From Streptococcus mitis (lineage in GTDB: Bacteria; Bacillota; Bacilli; Lactobacillales; Streptococcaceae), in assembly GCF_003943935.1 (NCBI RefSeq), contig NZ_RJOB01000004.1, positions 130,769 through 194,768 of the forward strand: a stretch of DNA of 64,000 nucleotides, read 5' to 3'. A model generated the notes under the pieces. The model was not told the origin of the DNA, searched no databases, and saw nothing but the letters and a program-made list of their open reading frames with translations. Position numbers and translations under genes: made by a program. Below are positions 7,872-18,249 of this stretch, piece after piece (positions within the stretch are counted from its first letter, which is position 1; each line of letters begins with the position of its first letter).

Positions 7872-9839
7872 ATGAAATCGAAAAAGTGGCTCTTAACAGC
7901 AGGAGTGGTCCTGAGCACAACAGCTTTTTTAGTAGCTTGTGGAAAAGCTGATAAAGAAGCAGATGCACCGACAACATTTTCATATGTCTATGCAGTAGAT
8001 CCAGCATCTTTGGACTATAGTATAGCGACTCGTACATCTACAACAGATGTCATCGGGAACGTGGTTGATGGCTTGATGGAAAACGACCAGTACGGAAATG
8101 TTATTCCTTCCTTGGCTGAGGATTGGTCTGTGTCAAAAGATGGTTTGACTTATACCTACAAACTTCGTAAAGGAGTTAAATGGTACACTTCTGAAGGTGA
8201 AGAATATGCAGAAGTAACAGCCCATGACTTTGTAACAGGATTGAAACACGTAGCTGACGGTAAGTCAGACGGTGTCTCTCTCATACAAAATTCTATCAAG
8301 GGCTTGGATGCCTACATGACTGGTGAGACTAATGATTTCTCTACAGTTGGTGTCAAGGCCTTGGACGATTACACAGTCGAGTATACCCTAAACAAACCAG
8401 AAAGCTTCTGGAATTCTAAAGTTACAACAGCGACTATGTTGCCTGTAAATGAAGAGTTTTTGAAGGCATCAGGTAAAGATTATGGAGCAGTTACTCCAGC
8501 AGGGATTCTCTATAATGGCCCTTATTTCTTGAAGACCTTGACTTCTAAATCGTTGATCGAATACGAGAAAAACCCAAATTACTGGGATAAAGAAAATGTA
8601 AAAATCGAGAAGATTAAATTGACTTACTACGATGGTTCTGATCAGGAATCGTTGATTCGTAGCTTCTCTTCTGGTGCTTATACGACAGCTCGTCTCTTCC
8701 CAAGTAGTTCAAACTTTGCTTCAACTTTAGAGCAATACGGAGATAAAATTACTTATAGTCCACAGGACTCAAGTAGTTATTACTTCACCTTTAACGTAAA
8801 TCGTCAGTCATACAATAAAACTGCAAAAACAAGTGAAGAGCAAAAAACTTCTACAAAAGAAGCGATGCTTAATAAGGACTTCCGTCAGGCTATCAACTTT
8901 GCCTTCAACCGCCATTCTTATGCTGCCCAGCTAAATGGTGAAGACGGTGCGGACAAGATTATTCGTAATAGTCTCGTTCCTGACAACTTTGTACAAGCAG
9001 GTGGTAAGAACTTTGGTCAAATTGCTCAAGTAGAGTTGGTGAACTATGGTGACCAATGGAAAGGTGTTGAGCTAGTTGACGGTAAGGACTCTATCTACAA
9101 CCCTGACAAGGCCAAAGTTGCTTTCGAAAAAGCTAAGAAAGACTTAGAGTCTAAAGGGGTAACCTTCCCAATTCACTTGGATGTTCCAGTTGAACAAACA
9201 GATACCATCGCCGTTCAACAAAGTAACTCTTTCAAACAGTCAATTGAATCAACTCTTGGTGCTGAAAATGTTGTCATCGACGTTCTTCAAATGACAGATA
9301 ATGAAAAGGAAACAATCACTTCACAAGCGCGTGTTCCTTCCCAAAAAGACTATGACTTGAATAGTACAGGATGGGCTCCAAGCTACCAAGACCCAGCATC
9401 TTATTTAACTATCATGGATCCTAAATCAGGCTCTGCTATGAAACACCTAGGTATCACTAAAGGAAAAGACAAGGATGTTGTAGCTAAGATTGGTTTGGAC
9501 CAGTATAAGAAATTATTGGATGATGCCGATTCGGAAACTACGAATCTTGAAGAGCGCTATGAAAAATATGCCAAGGCTCAAGCTTGGTTGACAGATAGTT
9601 CATTATTGATGCCAACAGCTTCATCTGGTGGTTCTCCAGTTGTAAGTAATGTCGTGCCATTCTCAAAACCATACTCACAAGTTGGTATTAAGGGTGACCC
9701 ATATATCTTTAAAGGTATGAAATTGCAAAAAAATATTGTTACGACAAAAGAATATGAAGAAGCACTGAAAAAATGGCAAAAAGAAAAATTGGAATCAAAC
9801 GGTAAGTACCAAAAAGAACTAGAAAAACACATTAAATAA
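7872..9839 (+). CDS. Oligopeptide ABC transporter substrate-binding lipoprotein (AliA/AliB/AmiA family)
   Basis: A 655-aa extracytoplasmic solute-binding protein, family 5. The N-terminal signal ends in a lipobox (FLVACGK), so the mature protein is lipid-anchored at Cys23. The family landmarks SYVYAVDPASLDYS and NFAFNRHSYAAQLNGEDGA are visible. In pneumococci related lipoproteins (AliA, AliB, AmiA) share the AmiCDEF permease and bind nutritional or signalling peptides. No permease genes are adjacent here, so this is an orphan binding protein that would use a permease encoded elsewhere. It is full length with no frameshift. It lies 21 nt after ilvE (AAAGGAG ribosome site) and likely shares its CodY control. 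A strong terminator follows. Which Ali paralogue it is cannot be settled by eye. Confidence 0.92.
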   Translation: MKSKKWLLTAGVVLSTTAFLVACGKADKEADAPTTFSYVYAVDPASLDYSIATRTSTTDVIGNVVDGLMENDQYGNVIPSLAEDWSVSKDGLTYTYKLRKGVKWYTSEGEEYAEVTAHDFVTGLKHVADGKSDGVSLIQNSIKGLDAYMTGETNDFSTVGVKALDDYTVEYTLNKPESFWNSKVTTATMLPVNEEFLKASGKDYGAVTPAGILYNGPYFLKTLTSKSLIEYEKNPNYWDKENVKIEKIKLTYYDGSDQESLIRSFSSGAYTTARLFPSSSNFASTLEQYGDKITYSPQDSSSYYFTFNVNRQSYNKTAKTSEEQKTSTKEAMLNKDFRQAINFAFNRHSYAAQLNGEDGADKIIRNSLVPDNFVQAGGKNFGQIAQVELVNYGDQWKGVELVDGKDSIYNPDKAKVAFEKAKKDLESKGVTFPIHLDVPVEQTDTIAVQQSNSFKQSIESTLGAENVVIDVLQMTDNEKETITSQARVPSQKDYDLNSTGWAPSYQDPASYLTIMDPKSGSAMKHLGITKGKDKDVVAKIGLDQYKKLLDDADSETTNLEERYEKYAKAQAWLTDSSLLMPTASSGGSPVVSNVVPFSKPYSQVGIKGDPYIFKGMKLQKNIVTTKEYEEALKKWQKEKLESNGKYQKELEKHIK

Positions 9840-9844
9840 AGCAG

Positions 9845-9884
9845 AAAACTCTATATCAGACTCAGAATGATATAGAGTTTTTTC
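9845..9884 (+). terminator. Terminator of the ilvE-lipoprotein operon
   Basis: A perfect 14-bp stem, AAAACTCTATATCA with TGATATAGAGTTTT, followed by T residues. Confidence 0.9.
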
Positions 9885-9937
9885 TTGCTAGTTTTGGGAT
9901 TTTCTTGTAAAATAGAAAAAGTGAAGAGAGGTAAGAA

Positions 9938-10168
9938 ATGAGTAAGAAAGATAAAAAAATCGAAATTCAAGTAGCAGATGCTAAAGTTAGTGTAGGAAAA
10001 GACAGTTTTGAAGGTTATACATTGACTATTGGTAAAAAAGTTATCGGAGAAATTGCCGAATTAGATGGACAATTTGCCATCATAAAGAATGGGAATGTCG
10101 ATAGTTTTTATAAAAAATTGGAAAAAGCTGTGGAAATTTTGATTGAAAATTATAATTTAGCAAAATAA
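9938..10168 (+). CDS. DUF2969 family small protein
   Basis: A 76-aa, lysine-rich, soluble protein conserved among Lactobacillales as DUF2969; no function is established that I know of. It begins MSKKDKKIEIQVADAKV and has alternating beta-strand-like segments (YTLTIGKKVIGEIAEL) followed by a C-terminal helix. It has no signal peptide or catalytic motif. An AGAGAGG ribosome site precedes ATG 9938. It stands alone between the terminator of the upstream operon and the tRNA promoter. Identification rests on overall resemblance. Confidence 0.78.
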   Translation: MSKKDKKIEIQVADAKVSVGKDSFEGYTLTIGKKVIGEIAELDGQFAIIKNGNVDSFYKKLEKAVEILIENYNLAK

Positions 10169-10171
10169 GTC

Positions 10172-10200
10172 TTGTTTTTTTGAAATTTTCATGATATAAT
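10172..10200 (+). promoter_or_regulatory. Promoter for the tRNA-Tyr/tRNA-Gln pair
   Basis: TTGTTT at 10172-10177, 17-nt spacer, then TATAAT at 10195-10200 with TGA extension. Confidence 0.8.
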
Positions 10201-10217
10201 AGTCCATGTTGATTGTA

Positions 10218-10298
10218 GGAGAGATAGCGAAGAGGCTAAACGCGGCGGACTGTAAATCCGCTCCTTCGGGTTCGGGGGTTCGAATCCCTCTCTCTCCA
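10218..10298 (+). tRNA. tRNA-Tyr (GTA)
   Basis: 81 nt. Acceptor GGAGAGA pairs with TCTCTCC; the anticodon loop CTGTAAA gives GTA; a long variable arm (class II) and a GGTTCGAATCC T arm are present. The CCA end is not encoded. Confidence 0.97.
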
Positions 10299-10307
10299 TT
10301 TCATCAA

Positions 10308-10379
10308 TGGGGTATAGCCAAGCGGTAAGGCAAGGGACTTTGACTCCCTCATGCGTTGGTTCGAATCCAGCTACCCCAG
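10308..10379 (+). tRNA. tRNA-Gln (TTG)
   Basis: 72 nt. Acceptor TGGGGTA pairs with TACCCCA; the anticodon loop CTTTGAC gives TTG; T arm GTTCGAATC. It begins 9 nt after tRNA-Tyr and is probably on the same transcript. Confidence 0.96.
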
Positions 10380-10540
10380 TTCTTAGGTAATAATCAAGAT
10401 AAAAAGCAAAATATCTTAGGGTATTTTATTTTTATAATTGAAAGACGTGAACGATATGAACATGTCCTTGCGGGTGCTTAGGAAAAAAATTATAAGTATG
10501 TCAAGTTTAAGAAAAACTTGATTGTTGGAGGATTTTTTAG
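10380..10540 (+). other. rpsA 5' region with small hairpins
   Basis: Contains AATATCTTAGGGTATTT, a TATAAT-like -10 near 10432-10437, and a hairpin CAAGTTTAAGAAAAACTTG (10502-10520) just before the TTGGAGG ribosome site. S1 is autoregulated in some bacteria; whether this leader does that is not shown by sequence alone. Confidence 0.4.
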
Positions 10541-11743
10541 ATGAACGAATTTGAAGATTTGCTAAATAGCGTTAGCCAAGTTGAGACTGGTGATGTTGTT
10601 AGTGCTGAAGTATTGACAGTTGATGCGACTCAAGCTAACGTTGCAATCTCTGGAACTGGTGTTGAAGGTGTCTTGACTCTTCGCGAATTGACAAACGATC
10701 GCGATGCAGATATCAATGACTTTGTTAAAGTAGGAGAAGTATTAGATGTTCTTGTACTTCGTCAAGTAGTTGGTAAAGATACTGATACAGTTACATACCT
10801 TGTATCTAAAAAACGCCTTGAAGCTCGCAAAGCATGGGACAAACTTGTTGGTCGCGAAGAAGAAGTTGTTACTGTTAAAGGAACTCGTGCCGTTAAAGGT
10901 GGACTTTCAGTAGAATTTGAAGGTGTTCGTGGATTTATCCCAGCTTCAATGTTGGATACTCGTTTCGTACGTAACACTGAGCGTTTTGTAGGTCAAGAAT
11001 TTGATGCTAAAATCAAAGAAGTTGACGCTAAAGAAAACCGCTTCATCCTTTCACGTCGTGAAGTTGTTGAAGCAGCTACAGCAGCAGCTCGCGCTGAAGT
11101 ATTCGGTAAATTGGCTGTTGGTGATGTAGTAACTGGTAAAGTTGCACGTATCACAAGCTTCGGTGCTTTCATCGATCTTGGTGGTGTTGACGGATTGGTT
11201 CACTTGACTGAATTGTCACATGAACGTAACGTTTCACCAAAATCAGTTGTAACTGTTGGTGAAGAAATTGAAGTGAAAATCCTTGATCTTAACGAAGAAG
11301 AAGGACGTGTATCACTTTCACTTAAAGCAACAACACCTGGACCATGGGATGGCGTTGAGCAAAAATTGGCTAAAGGTGATGTAGTAGAAGGAACAGTTAA
11401 ACGTTTGACTGACTTCGGTGCATTTGTTGAAGTATTGCCAGGTATCGATGGACTTGTTCACGTATCACAAATTTCACACAAACGTATTGAAAATCCTAAA
11501 GAAGCTCTTAAAGTTGGTCAAGAAGTTAAAGTTAAAGTTCTTGAAGTTAACGCAGATGCAGAGCGCGTATCACTTTCTATCAAAGCTCTTGAAGAGCGTC
11601 CAGCTCAAGAAGAAGGACAAAAAGAAGAAAAACGTGCTGCTCGTCCACGTCGTCCAAAACGTCAAGAAAAACGTGATTTCGAACTTCCAGAAACACAAAC
11701 AGGATTCTCAATGGCTGACTTGTTCGGTGATATCGAACTTTAA
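10541..11743 (+). CDS. rpsA: 30S ribosomal protein S1
   Basis: A 400-aa RNA-binding protein with four S1 repeats, the shorter Gram-positive form. Repeats begin at roughly residues 15, 105, 190 and 275. The last two carry the best copies (GKVARITSFGAFIDLGGVDG and GTVKRLTDFGAFVEVLPGIDG). The C-terminal tail is highly charged (Lys/Arg/Glu). It contributes to mRNA binding on the small subunit, although its role is less essential in Firmicutes than in E. coli. It is a monocistronic gene with a TTGGAGG ribosome site and its own terminator. Codon usage is that of a highly expressed gene, for example GTT, GAA and CGT rich. Confidence 0.95.
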   Translation: MNEFEDLLNSVSQVETGDVVSAEVLTVDATQANVAISGTGVEGVLTLRELTNDRDADINDFVKVGEVLDVLVLRQVVGKDTDTVTYLVSKKRLEARKAWDKLVGREEEVVTVKGTRAVKGGLSVEFEGVRGFIPASMLDTRFVRNTERFVGQEFDAKIKEVDAKENRFILSRREVVEAATAAARAEVFGKLAVGDVVTGKVARITSFGAFIDLGGVDGLVHLTELSHERNVSPKSVVTVGEEIEVKILDLNEEEGRVSLSLKATTPGPWDGVEQKLAKGDVVEGTVKRLTDFGAFVEVLPGIDGLVHVSQISHKRIENPKEALKVGQEVKVKVLEVNADAERVSLSIKALEERPAQEEGQKEEKRAARPRRPKRQEKRDFELPETQTGFSMADLFGDIEL

Positions 11744-11760
11744 TCAAATTGAAAAATTAC

Positions 11761-11793
11761 AAAATCCTTTGTTTTCTAAACAAGGGATTTTTC
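11761..11793 (+). terminator. Terminator after rpsA
   Basis: AAATCCTTTGTTT pairs with AAACAAGGGATTT across a TCT loop, followed by T residues. Confidence 0.88.
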
Positions 11794-11813
11794 TTTTGTC
11801 TGTAAGCCTTTTT

Positions 11814-11822
11814 TGATATAAT
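11814..11822 (+). promoter_or_regulatory. Extended -10 for a probable leaderless mRNA (GAF protein gene)
   Basis: TGATATAAT ends at 11822, and only 6 nt separate it from ATG 11829, so transcription should begin at or next to the start codon. No ribosome site could fit. Confidence 0.7.
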
Positions 11823-11828
11823 AGTTCT

Positions 11829-12326
11829 ATGTTAGAATCAGAAAAACAATCACGTTATCAAATGTTAAATGAAGAGCTCTTTTTTTTATTGGAAGGTGAA
11901 AGTAATGTTTTGTCTAATCTTTCCAACGCCAGTGCTCTTTTAAAATCACGTTTTCCTAATACCGTATTTGCAGGCTTTTATTTGTTCGATGGAGAGGAAT
12001 TGATTTTAGGTCCCTTCCAAGGAGGTGTTTCCTGTATCCGTATTGCACTAGGCAAGGGCGTATGTGGTGAAGCTGCTGAGTTTCAGGAAACTGTTCTGGT
12101 TGGAGATGTGACGACCTATCCTAACTATATTTCTTGTGATAGTCGTGCTAAAAGTGAAATTGTTGTGCCGATGATAAAGAATGGTCAATTACTTGGAGTT
12201 CTGGATCTGGATTCTTCAGAGATTGATGATTATACTGCTATGGATCGAAATTATTTGGAACAATTTGTCGCTATTTTGCTTGAAAAGACAGAATGGGACT
12301 TTACAATGTTTGGGGAGAAAGCCTAA
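11829..12326 (+). CDS. GAF-domain free methionine-(R)-sulfoxide reductase
   Basis: A 165-aa single GAF domain of the fRMsr type, which reduces free Met-R-sulfoxide with thioredoxin. The three cysteines C69, C79 and C103 have spacings of 10 and 24, the same as the catalytic set (84, 94, 118) of E. coli fRMsr, and the surrounding [13 protein letters not shown] and [16 protein letters not shown] motifs agree. It is cytosolic. It has no ribosome site: a TATAAT box ends 6 nt before the ATG, suggesting a leaderless transcript. Its stop codon overlaps the dnaX start (TAATG), so translational coupling with dnaX is likely. Confidence 0.9.
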   Translation: MLESEKQSRYQMLNEELFFLLEGESNVLSNLSNASALLKSRFPNTVFAGFYLFDGEELILGPFQGGVSCIRIALGKGVCGEAAEFQETVLVGDVTTYPNYISCDSRAKSEIVVPMIKNGQLLGVLDLDSSEIDDYTAMDRNYLEQFVAILLEKTEWDFTMFGEKA

Positions 12327-13981
12327 TGTATCAAGCACTTTATCGAAAATATAGAAGTCAAAACTTCTCCCAGTTGGTTGGGCAAGAAGTTGTGGCTAAG
12401 ACTCTTAAACAAGCAGTGGAACAAGAAAAAATAAGCCATGCCTATCTTTTTTCTGGTCCTCGTGGAACGGGAAAAACCAGTGTAGCCAAGATTTTTGCCA
12501 AAGCTATGAACTGTCCCAATCAAGTGGGTGGTGAGCCTTGCAATAACTGCTATATTTGTCAGGCAGTGACAGATGGTAGTTTAGAAGATGTCATTGAAAT
12601 GGATGCGGCCTCTAATAATGGGGTAGATGAAATCCGTGAAATTCGTGATAAATCTACCTACGCCCCTAGCCTTGCTCGTTATAAGGTTTATATCATAGAT
12701 GAGGTTCATATGCTGTCTACAGGGGCTTTTAATGCCCTTCTAAAGACGCTGGAAGAGCCAACACAGAATGTGGTCTTTATTTTGGCCACTACTGAATTGC
12801 ACAAGATTCCTGCCACTATTCTATCCCGTGTGCAACGTTTTGAGTTTAAATCAATTAAGACACAGGATATTAAGGAACATATCCACTATATTTTAGAAAA
12901 AGAAAATATCAGTTCTGAACCAGAGGCTGTGGAAATCATTGCTAGACGGGCTGAAGGTGGAATGCGGGATGCCTTGTCTATTTTGGATCAAGCCCTGAGT
13001 TTGACACAGAGAAACGAGCTGACGACTGCCATCTCTGAAGAAATTACTGGCACCATTAGTCTATCAGCCTTGGATGATTATGTGGCTGCCTTGTTTCAAC
13101 AGGATGTTCCCAAGGCTTTGTCTTGCTTAAATCTTCTCTTTGAGAATGGTAAGAGCATGACTCGTTTTGTGACCGACCTTTTGCACTATTTAAGAGATTT
13201 GTTAATTGTTCAAACAGGTGGAGAAAACACTCATCATAGTTCAGTCTTTGTTGAGAATTTGGCACTTCCTCAGGAAAATTTGTTTGAAATGATTCGTTTG
13301 GCGACAGCCAGTTTAGCAGATATTAAGTCTAGTTTGCAGCCCAAGATTTATGCTGAAATGATGACCATCCGTTTGGCGGAGATTAAGCCCGAACCAGCTT
13401 TTTCTGGTGCAGTTGAACATGAAATTTCTGCATTGAGACAAGAAGTGATACGTCTCAAACAAGAACTCGCCAATGTGGGAACCGTAGCCAAGTCAACAAG
13501 TCCAGTACCTACCCGCCCAGCAGCAGGCAAGACAGTCTATCGTGTGGATCGCAATAAAGTTCAATCTATCCTACAAGAGGCCGTCGAAAATCCTGATTTA
13601 GCACGTCAAAACCTGATTCGTTTGCAGAATGCCTGGGGAGAGGTTATTGAAAGTCTGGGAGGCCCTGATAAGGCTCTGTTGGTTGGATCTCAACCGGTTG
13701 CGGCCAATGAACACCATGCTATTCTTGCTTTTGAGTCTAACTTCAATGCTGGTCAAACCATGAAACGAGACAATCTTAACACCATGTTTGGCAACATCCT
13801 CAGTCAGGCAGCAGGTTTTTCACCTGAGATTTTAGCCATTTCCATGGAGGAATGGAAAGAAGTTCGCGCAGCCTTTTCAGCTAAAGCTAAATCTTCTCAA
13901 GCTGAAAAAGAAGCAGAAGAAAGTCTGATACCAGAAGGATTTGAATTTTTGGCTGATAAAGTGAAGGTAGAGGAAGACTAA
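12326..13981 (+). CDS. dnaX: DNA polymerase III subunit gamma/tau
   Basis: The AAA+ clamp-loader ATPase of the replisome. I start it at ATG 12326, which overlaps the preceding stop, because [10 protein letters not shown] is the conserved N-terminus; this gives 551 aa. Walker A GPRGTGKTS is at about 44-52, the zinc module is C63-x8-C72-x2-C75-x2-C78, and YIIDEVHML is the Walker B. After the clamp-loader domain III (to about residue 365) comes a Lys/Glu-rich tail that binds polymerase and helicase. I see no obvious slippery A-run frameshift site for a gamma form. It is co-transcribed with the GAF gene; a small DUF3272 gene follows 27 nt downstream. Confidence 0.96.
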   Translation: MYQALYRKYRSQNFSQLVGQEVVAKTLKQAVEQEKISHAYLFSGPRGTGKTSVAKIFAKAMNCPNQVGGEPCNNCYICQAVTDGSLEDVIEMDAASNNGVDEIREIRDKSTYAPSLARYKVYIIDEVHMLSTGAFNALLKTLEEPTQNVVFILATTELHKIPATILSRVQRFEFKSIKTQDIKEHIHYILEKENISSEPEAVEIIARRAEGGMRDALSILDQALSLTQRNELTTAISEEITGTISLSALDDYVAALFQQDVPKALSCLNLLFENGKSMTRFVTDLLHYLRDLLIVQTGGENTHHSSVFVENLALPQENLFEMIRLATASLADIKSSLQPKIYAEMMTIRLAEIKPEPAFSGAVEHEISALRQEVIRLKQELANVGTVAKSTSPVPTRPAAGKTVYRVDRNKVQSILQEAVENPDLARQNLIRLQNAWGEVIESLGGPDKALLVGSQPVAANEHHAILAFESNFNAGQTMKRDNLNTMFGNILSQAAGFSPEILAISMEEWKEVRAAFSAKAKSSQAEKEAEESLIPEGFEFLADKVKVEED

Positions 13982-13994
13982 AGAAAGATTTCAT

Positions 13995-14002
13995 GATACA
14001 AT
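13995..14002 (+). promoter_or_regulatory. Extended -10 for a probable leaderless mRNA (DUF3272 gene)
   Basis: TGATACAAT ends at 14002, 6 nt before ATG 14009; there is no ribosome site in between. Confidence 0.65.
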
Positions 14003-14008
14003 AAGTTT

Positions 14009-14203
14009 ATGAATAGACAACAATTTATTATCATCGCGCTGTTTACAGCTGCTGAGACCTATTTTTTCAATGAAGCTTGGATGACTGGTCGCTATATTAT
14101 GGCAGCCTTTTGGGCCATTTTGCTCTTTAGAAATTTTCGAGTTAGTTATTTGATGGGCAAGATTGTAGATGTCATTGACCAACATTTAAAAGGAAAAGAC
14201 TAA
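14009..14203 (+). CDS. DUF3272 small membrane protein
   Basis: A 64-aa protein with one or two hydrophobic segments (FIIIALFTAAETYFF and YIMAAFWAILLF) and a short basic C-terminus. It matches streptococcal DUF3272, which sits next to dnaX in pneumococcal genomes; no function is known to me. It lacks a ribosome site but has an extended -10 box 6 nt before ATG 14009, so it may be made from a leaderless transcript in addition to readthrough from dnaX. A terminator follows it. Confidence 0.75.
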   Translation: MNRQQFIIIALFTAAETYFFNEAWMTGRYIMAAFWAILLFRNFRVSYLMGKIVDVIDQHLKGKD

Positions 14204-14224
14204 TCCTCAGCTTCTAGACAAAAT

Positions 14225-14248
14225 AAAAGCCTTTTAGGCTTTTTTTTG
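14225..14248 (+). terminator. Terminator of the dnaX region
   Basis: AAAAGCC, a 5-nt loop, then GGCTTTTTTTT. Confidence 0.9.
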
Positions 14249-14280
14249 TTATACTATAAAAGTATATTTATTGACCTTTT

Positions 14281-14393
14281 ATACTCTTCGAAAATCTCTT
14301 CAAACCACGTCAGCTTTATCTGCAATCTCAAAGCGGTGCTTTGAGCAACCTGCGGTTAGCTTCCTAGTTTGCTCTTTGATTTTTATTGAGTAT
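14281..14393 (-). repeat. BOX element, copy 1 (boxC to boxA, minus orientation)
   Basis: 113 bp starting ATACTCTTCGAAAATC (boxC end) and ending GATTTTTATTGAGTAT (boxA end), with a shortened boxB-like middle (CTCAAAGCGGTGCTTTGAG). It lies 75 bp upstream of sufC. Confidence 0.88.
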
Positions 14394-14467
14394 TACTGTA
14401 TTTTCTAGAGACAACTAGTATGTTTCCAGTAAGCACTGTAAAGGTCTTGAAAAAGAAAGGAACTATC

Positions 14468-15238
14468 ATGTCAGTATTAGAGATCAAAGATCTTCACGTT
14501 GAGATTGAAGGAAAAGAAATTTTAAAAGGGGTTAACCTGACCCTGAAAACAGGCGAAATCGCCGCTATCATGGGACCAAATGGTACTGGTAAATCAACTC
14601 TTTCTGCCGCTATCATGGGGAACCCTAACTATGAAGTTACCAAAGGTGAAGTCTTGTTTGACGGCGTAAACATCCTTGAATTGGAAGTTGACGAGCGTGC
14701 GCGTATGGGACTTTTCCTTGCTATGCAATACCCATCAGAGATCCCTGGAATTACCAATGCTGAGTTTCTTCGTGCAGCTATGAATGCTGGAAAAGAGGAT
14801 GATGAAAAGATTTCAGTTCGCGAGTTTATTACTAAACTAGACGAGAAGATGGAATTGCTCAACATGAAAGAAGAAATGGCTGAGCGTTACCTCAACGAAG
14901 GTTTCTCTGGTGGTGAGAAAAAACGTAATGAAATTCTTCAACTCTTGATGTTGGAACCAACTTTTGCCCTTTTGGATGAGATTGACTCTGGTCTTGATAT
15001 TGACGCTCTTAAGGTTGTGTCTAAAGGTGTCAATGCCATGCGTGGTGGAGGTTTTGGTGCTATGATCATCACTCACTACCAACGTCTTTTGAACTACATC
15101 ACACCAGACGTAGTACACGTGATGATGGAAGGTCGTGTTGTCCTTTCTGGTGGTCCAGAATTGGCTGCGCGTTTGGAACGTGAAGGATACGCAAAACTAG
15201 CTGAAGAGCTTGGCTACGACTACAAGGAAGAATTGTAA
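14468..15238 (+). CDS. sufC: Fe-S cluster assembly ATPase SufC
   Basis: ABC-type ATPase of the SufBCD scaffold that builds iron-sulfur clusters in the cytosol. The protein is 256 aa from ATG 14468, chosen over the upstream in-frame ATG at 14420 because MSVLEIKDLHVEIEG is the family start and GAAAGGAA precedes it. Walker A is GPNGTGKST at about 35-43, the signature is FSGGEKKR near 143, and Walker B is FALLDEID near 165. It is the first gene of the five-gene suf operon in the order C-D-S-U-B, with sufD 27 nt downstream. A BOX element lies upstream and may influence transcription. Confidence 0.96.
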   Translation: MSVLEIKDLHVEIEGKEILKGVNLTLKTGEIAAIMGPNGTGKSTLSAAIMGNPNYEVTKGEVLFDGVNILELEVDERARMGLFLAMQYPSEIPGITNAEFLRAAMNAGKEDDEKISVREFITKLDEKMELLNMKEEMAERYLNEGFSGGEKKRNEILQLLMLEPTFALLDEIDSGLDIDALKVVSKGVNAMRGGGFGAMIITHYQRLLNYITPDVVHVMMEGRVVLSGGPELAARLEREGYAKLAEELGYDYKEEL

Positions 15239-15265
15239 TTCCTTCGTATCTTTTAGGAGAAGTAA

Positions 15266-16528
15266 ATGACTAAAGAAAATATTAAACTTTTTTCAGAAAT
15301 GCACGCTGAACCAAGCTGGTTGGCTGATCTCCGTCAAAAAGCTTTTGACAAGATTGAGACTTTGGAATTACCAGTTATTGAACGTGTGAAATTCCACCGT
15401 TGGAATCTGGGTGATGGAACGATTACAGAAAATGAGCCATCAGCAAATGTTCCAGATTTCACTGCTTTAGATAATCACTTGAAATTGGTGCAGGTTGGAA
15501 CTCAAACAGTTTTTGAGCAAATTCCAGTTGAGTTGGCTGAACAAGGAGTGGTCTTTACAGACTTCCATTCGGCTTTAGAAGAAATTCCAGAACTCGTAGA
15601 AGAATTTTTCATGTCATCAGTAAAATATGACGATGACAAATTGGCAGCCTACCACACAGCTTACTTTAATAGTGGTGCTGTTCTCTATATTCCAGACAAT
15701 GTAGAAATCACAGAACCAATCGAAGGCGTTTTCTACCAAGACAGCGATAGCGATGTGCCGTTTAACAAGCATATTATGATTATCGCTGGTAAAAACTCTA
15801 AGATTAGTTATCTGGAGCGTTTAGAGTCACGTGGTGGAGGCAGTGCTAAGGCAACTGCAAATATCACAGTTGAAGTGATTGCACGTTCTGGTGCTCAAGT
15901 GAAGTTTGCGGCGATTGACCGTCTTGGTGAGAATGTCACTGCCTACATTAGCCGTCGTGGTAAATTAGGCAACGATGCAAGTATTGACTGGGCTATCGGT
16001 GTCATGAACGAAGGAAATGTCGTTGCTGACTTTGATAGTGACTTGATTGGAAATGGTAGCCATGCTGACCTTAAAGTGGTAGCTCTTTCAAGTGGACGTC
16101 AGGTTCAAGGGATTGATACTCGAGTGACTAACTATGGTTGCAACTCAATCGGAAATATCCTGCAACATGGGGTTATTCTTGAAAAAGCAACTTTGACTTT
16201 CAATGGTATTGGCCACATCATCAAGGGTGCTAAAGGAGCAGATGCGCAACAAGAAAGTCGTGTTCTCATGCTTTCAGACCAGGCTCGTTCAGATGCTAAC
16301 CCAATTCTTTTGATTGATGAAAATGACGTAACTGCAGGGCACGCAGCTTCTATCGGTCAGGTAGATCCAGAAGACATGTACTACCTCATGAGCCGTGGTT
16401 TGGATAAGGCAACTGCAGAACGCTTGGTTGTTCGTGGTTTCCTTGGATCCGTTATCGTTGAGATTCCAGTTAAGGAAGTGCGTGATGAAATGATTGCAAC
16501 TATCGAAGAAAAATTGTCAAAACGCTAA
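15266..16528 (+). CDS. sufD: Fe-S cluster assembly protein SufD
   Basis: A 420-aa beta-helix scaffold protein that pairs with SufB and binds SufC; needed for iron supply to the nascent cluster. The C-terminal half shows the shared SufB/SufD core (GKNSKISYLERLESRGGGSA, HAASIGQVDPEDMYYLMSRG). It is followed by the closing helices with LVVRGFLGSVIVEIP. The N-terminal 100 residues are divergent, as is usual. It sits between sufC and sufS with short gaps and a TTAGGAGAAG ribosome site. It is related to SufB at the end of the operon (for example YYLMSRGL in both) but has the shorter SufD length. Confidence 0.95.
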   Translation: MTKENIKLFSEMHAEPSWLADLRQKAFDKIETLELPVIERVKFHRWNLGDGTITENEPSANVPDFTALDNHLKLVQVGTQTVFEQIPVELAEQGVVFTDFHSALEEIPELVEEFFMSSVKYDDDKLAAYHTAYFNSGAVLYIPDNVEITEPIEGVFYQDSDSDVPFNKHIMIIAGKNSKISYLERLESRGGGSAKATANITVEVIARSGAQVKFAAIDRLGENVTAYISRRGKLGNDASIDWAIGVMNEGNVVADFDSDLIGNGSHADLKVVALSSGRQVQGIDTRVTNYGCNSIGNILQHGVILEKATLTFNGIGHIIKGAKGADAQQESRVLMLSDQARSDANPILLIDENDVTAGHAASIGQVDPEDMYYLMSRGLDKATAERLVVRGFLGSVIVEIPVKEVRDEMIATIEEKLSKR

Positions 16529-16535
16529 GGGGTAG

Positions 16536-18192
<1,657 letters not shown>

Positions 18193-18249
18193 GACAAGTT
18201 TCTTTTGTCTTATGAATTAGTAGAAATGAAGAATGAAAGAAAGGATATT

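Noticed and set aside
11418..11816. 132-aa frame overlapping rpsA
   Set aside because: It is a frame shadow of the S1 repeats with a Lys/Leu-rich translation and no ribosome site.
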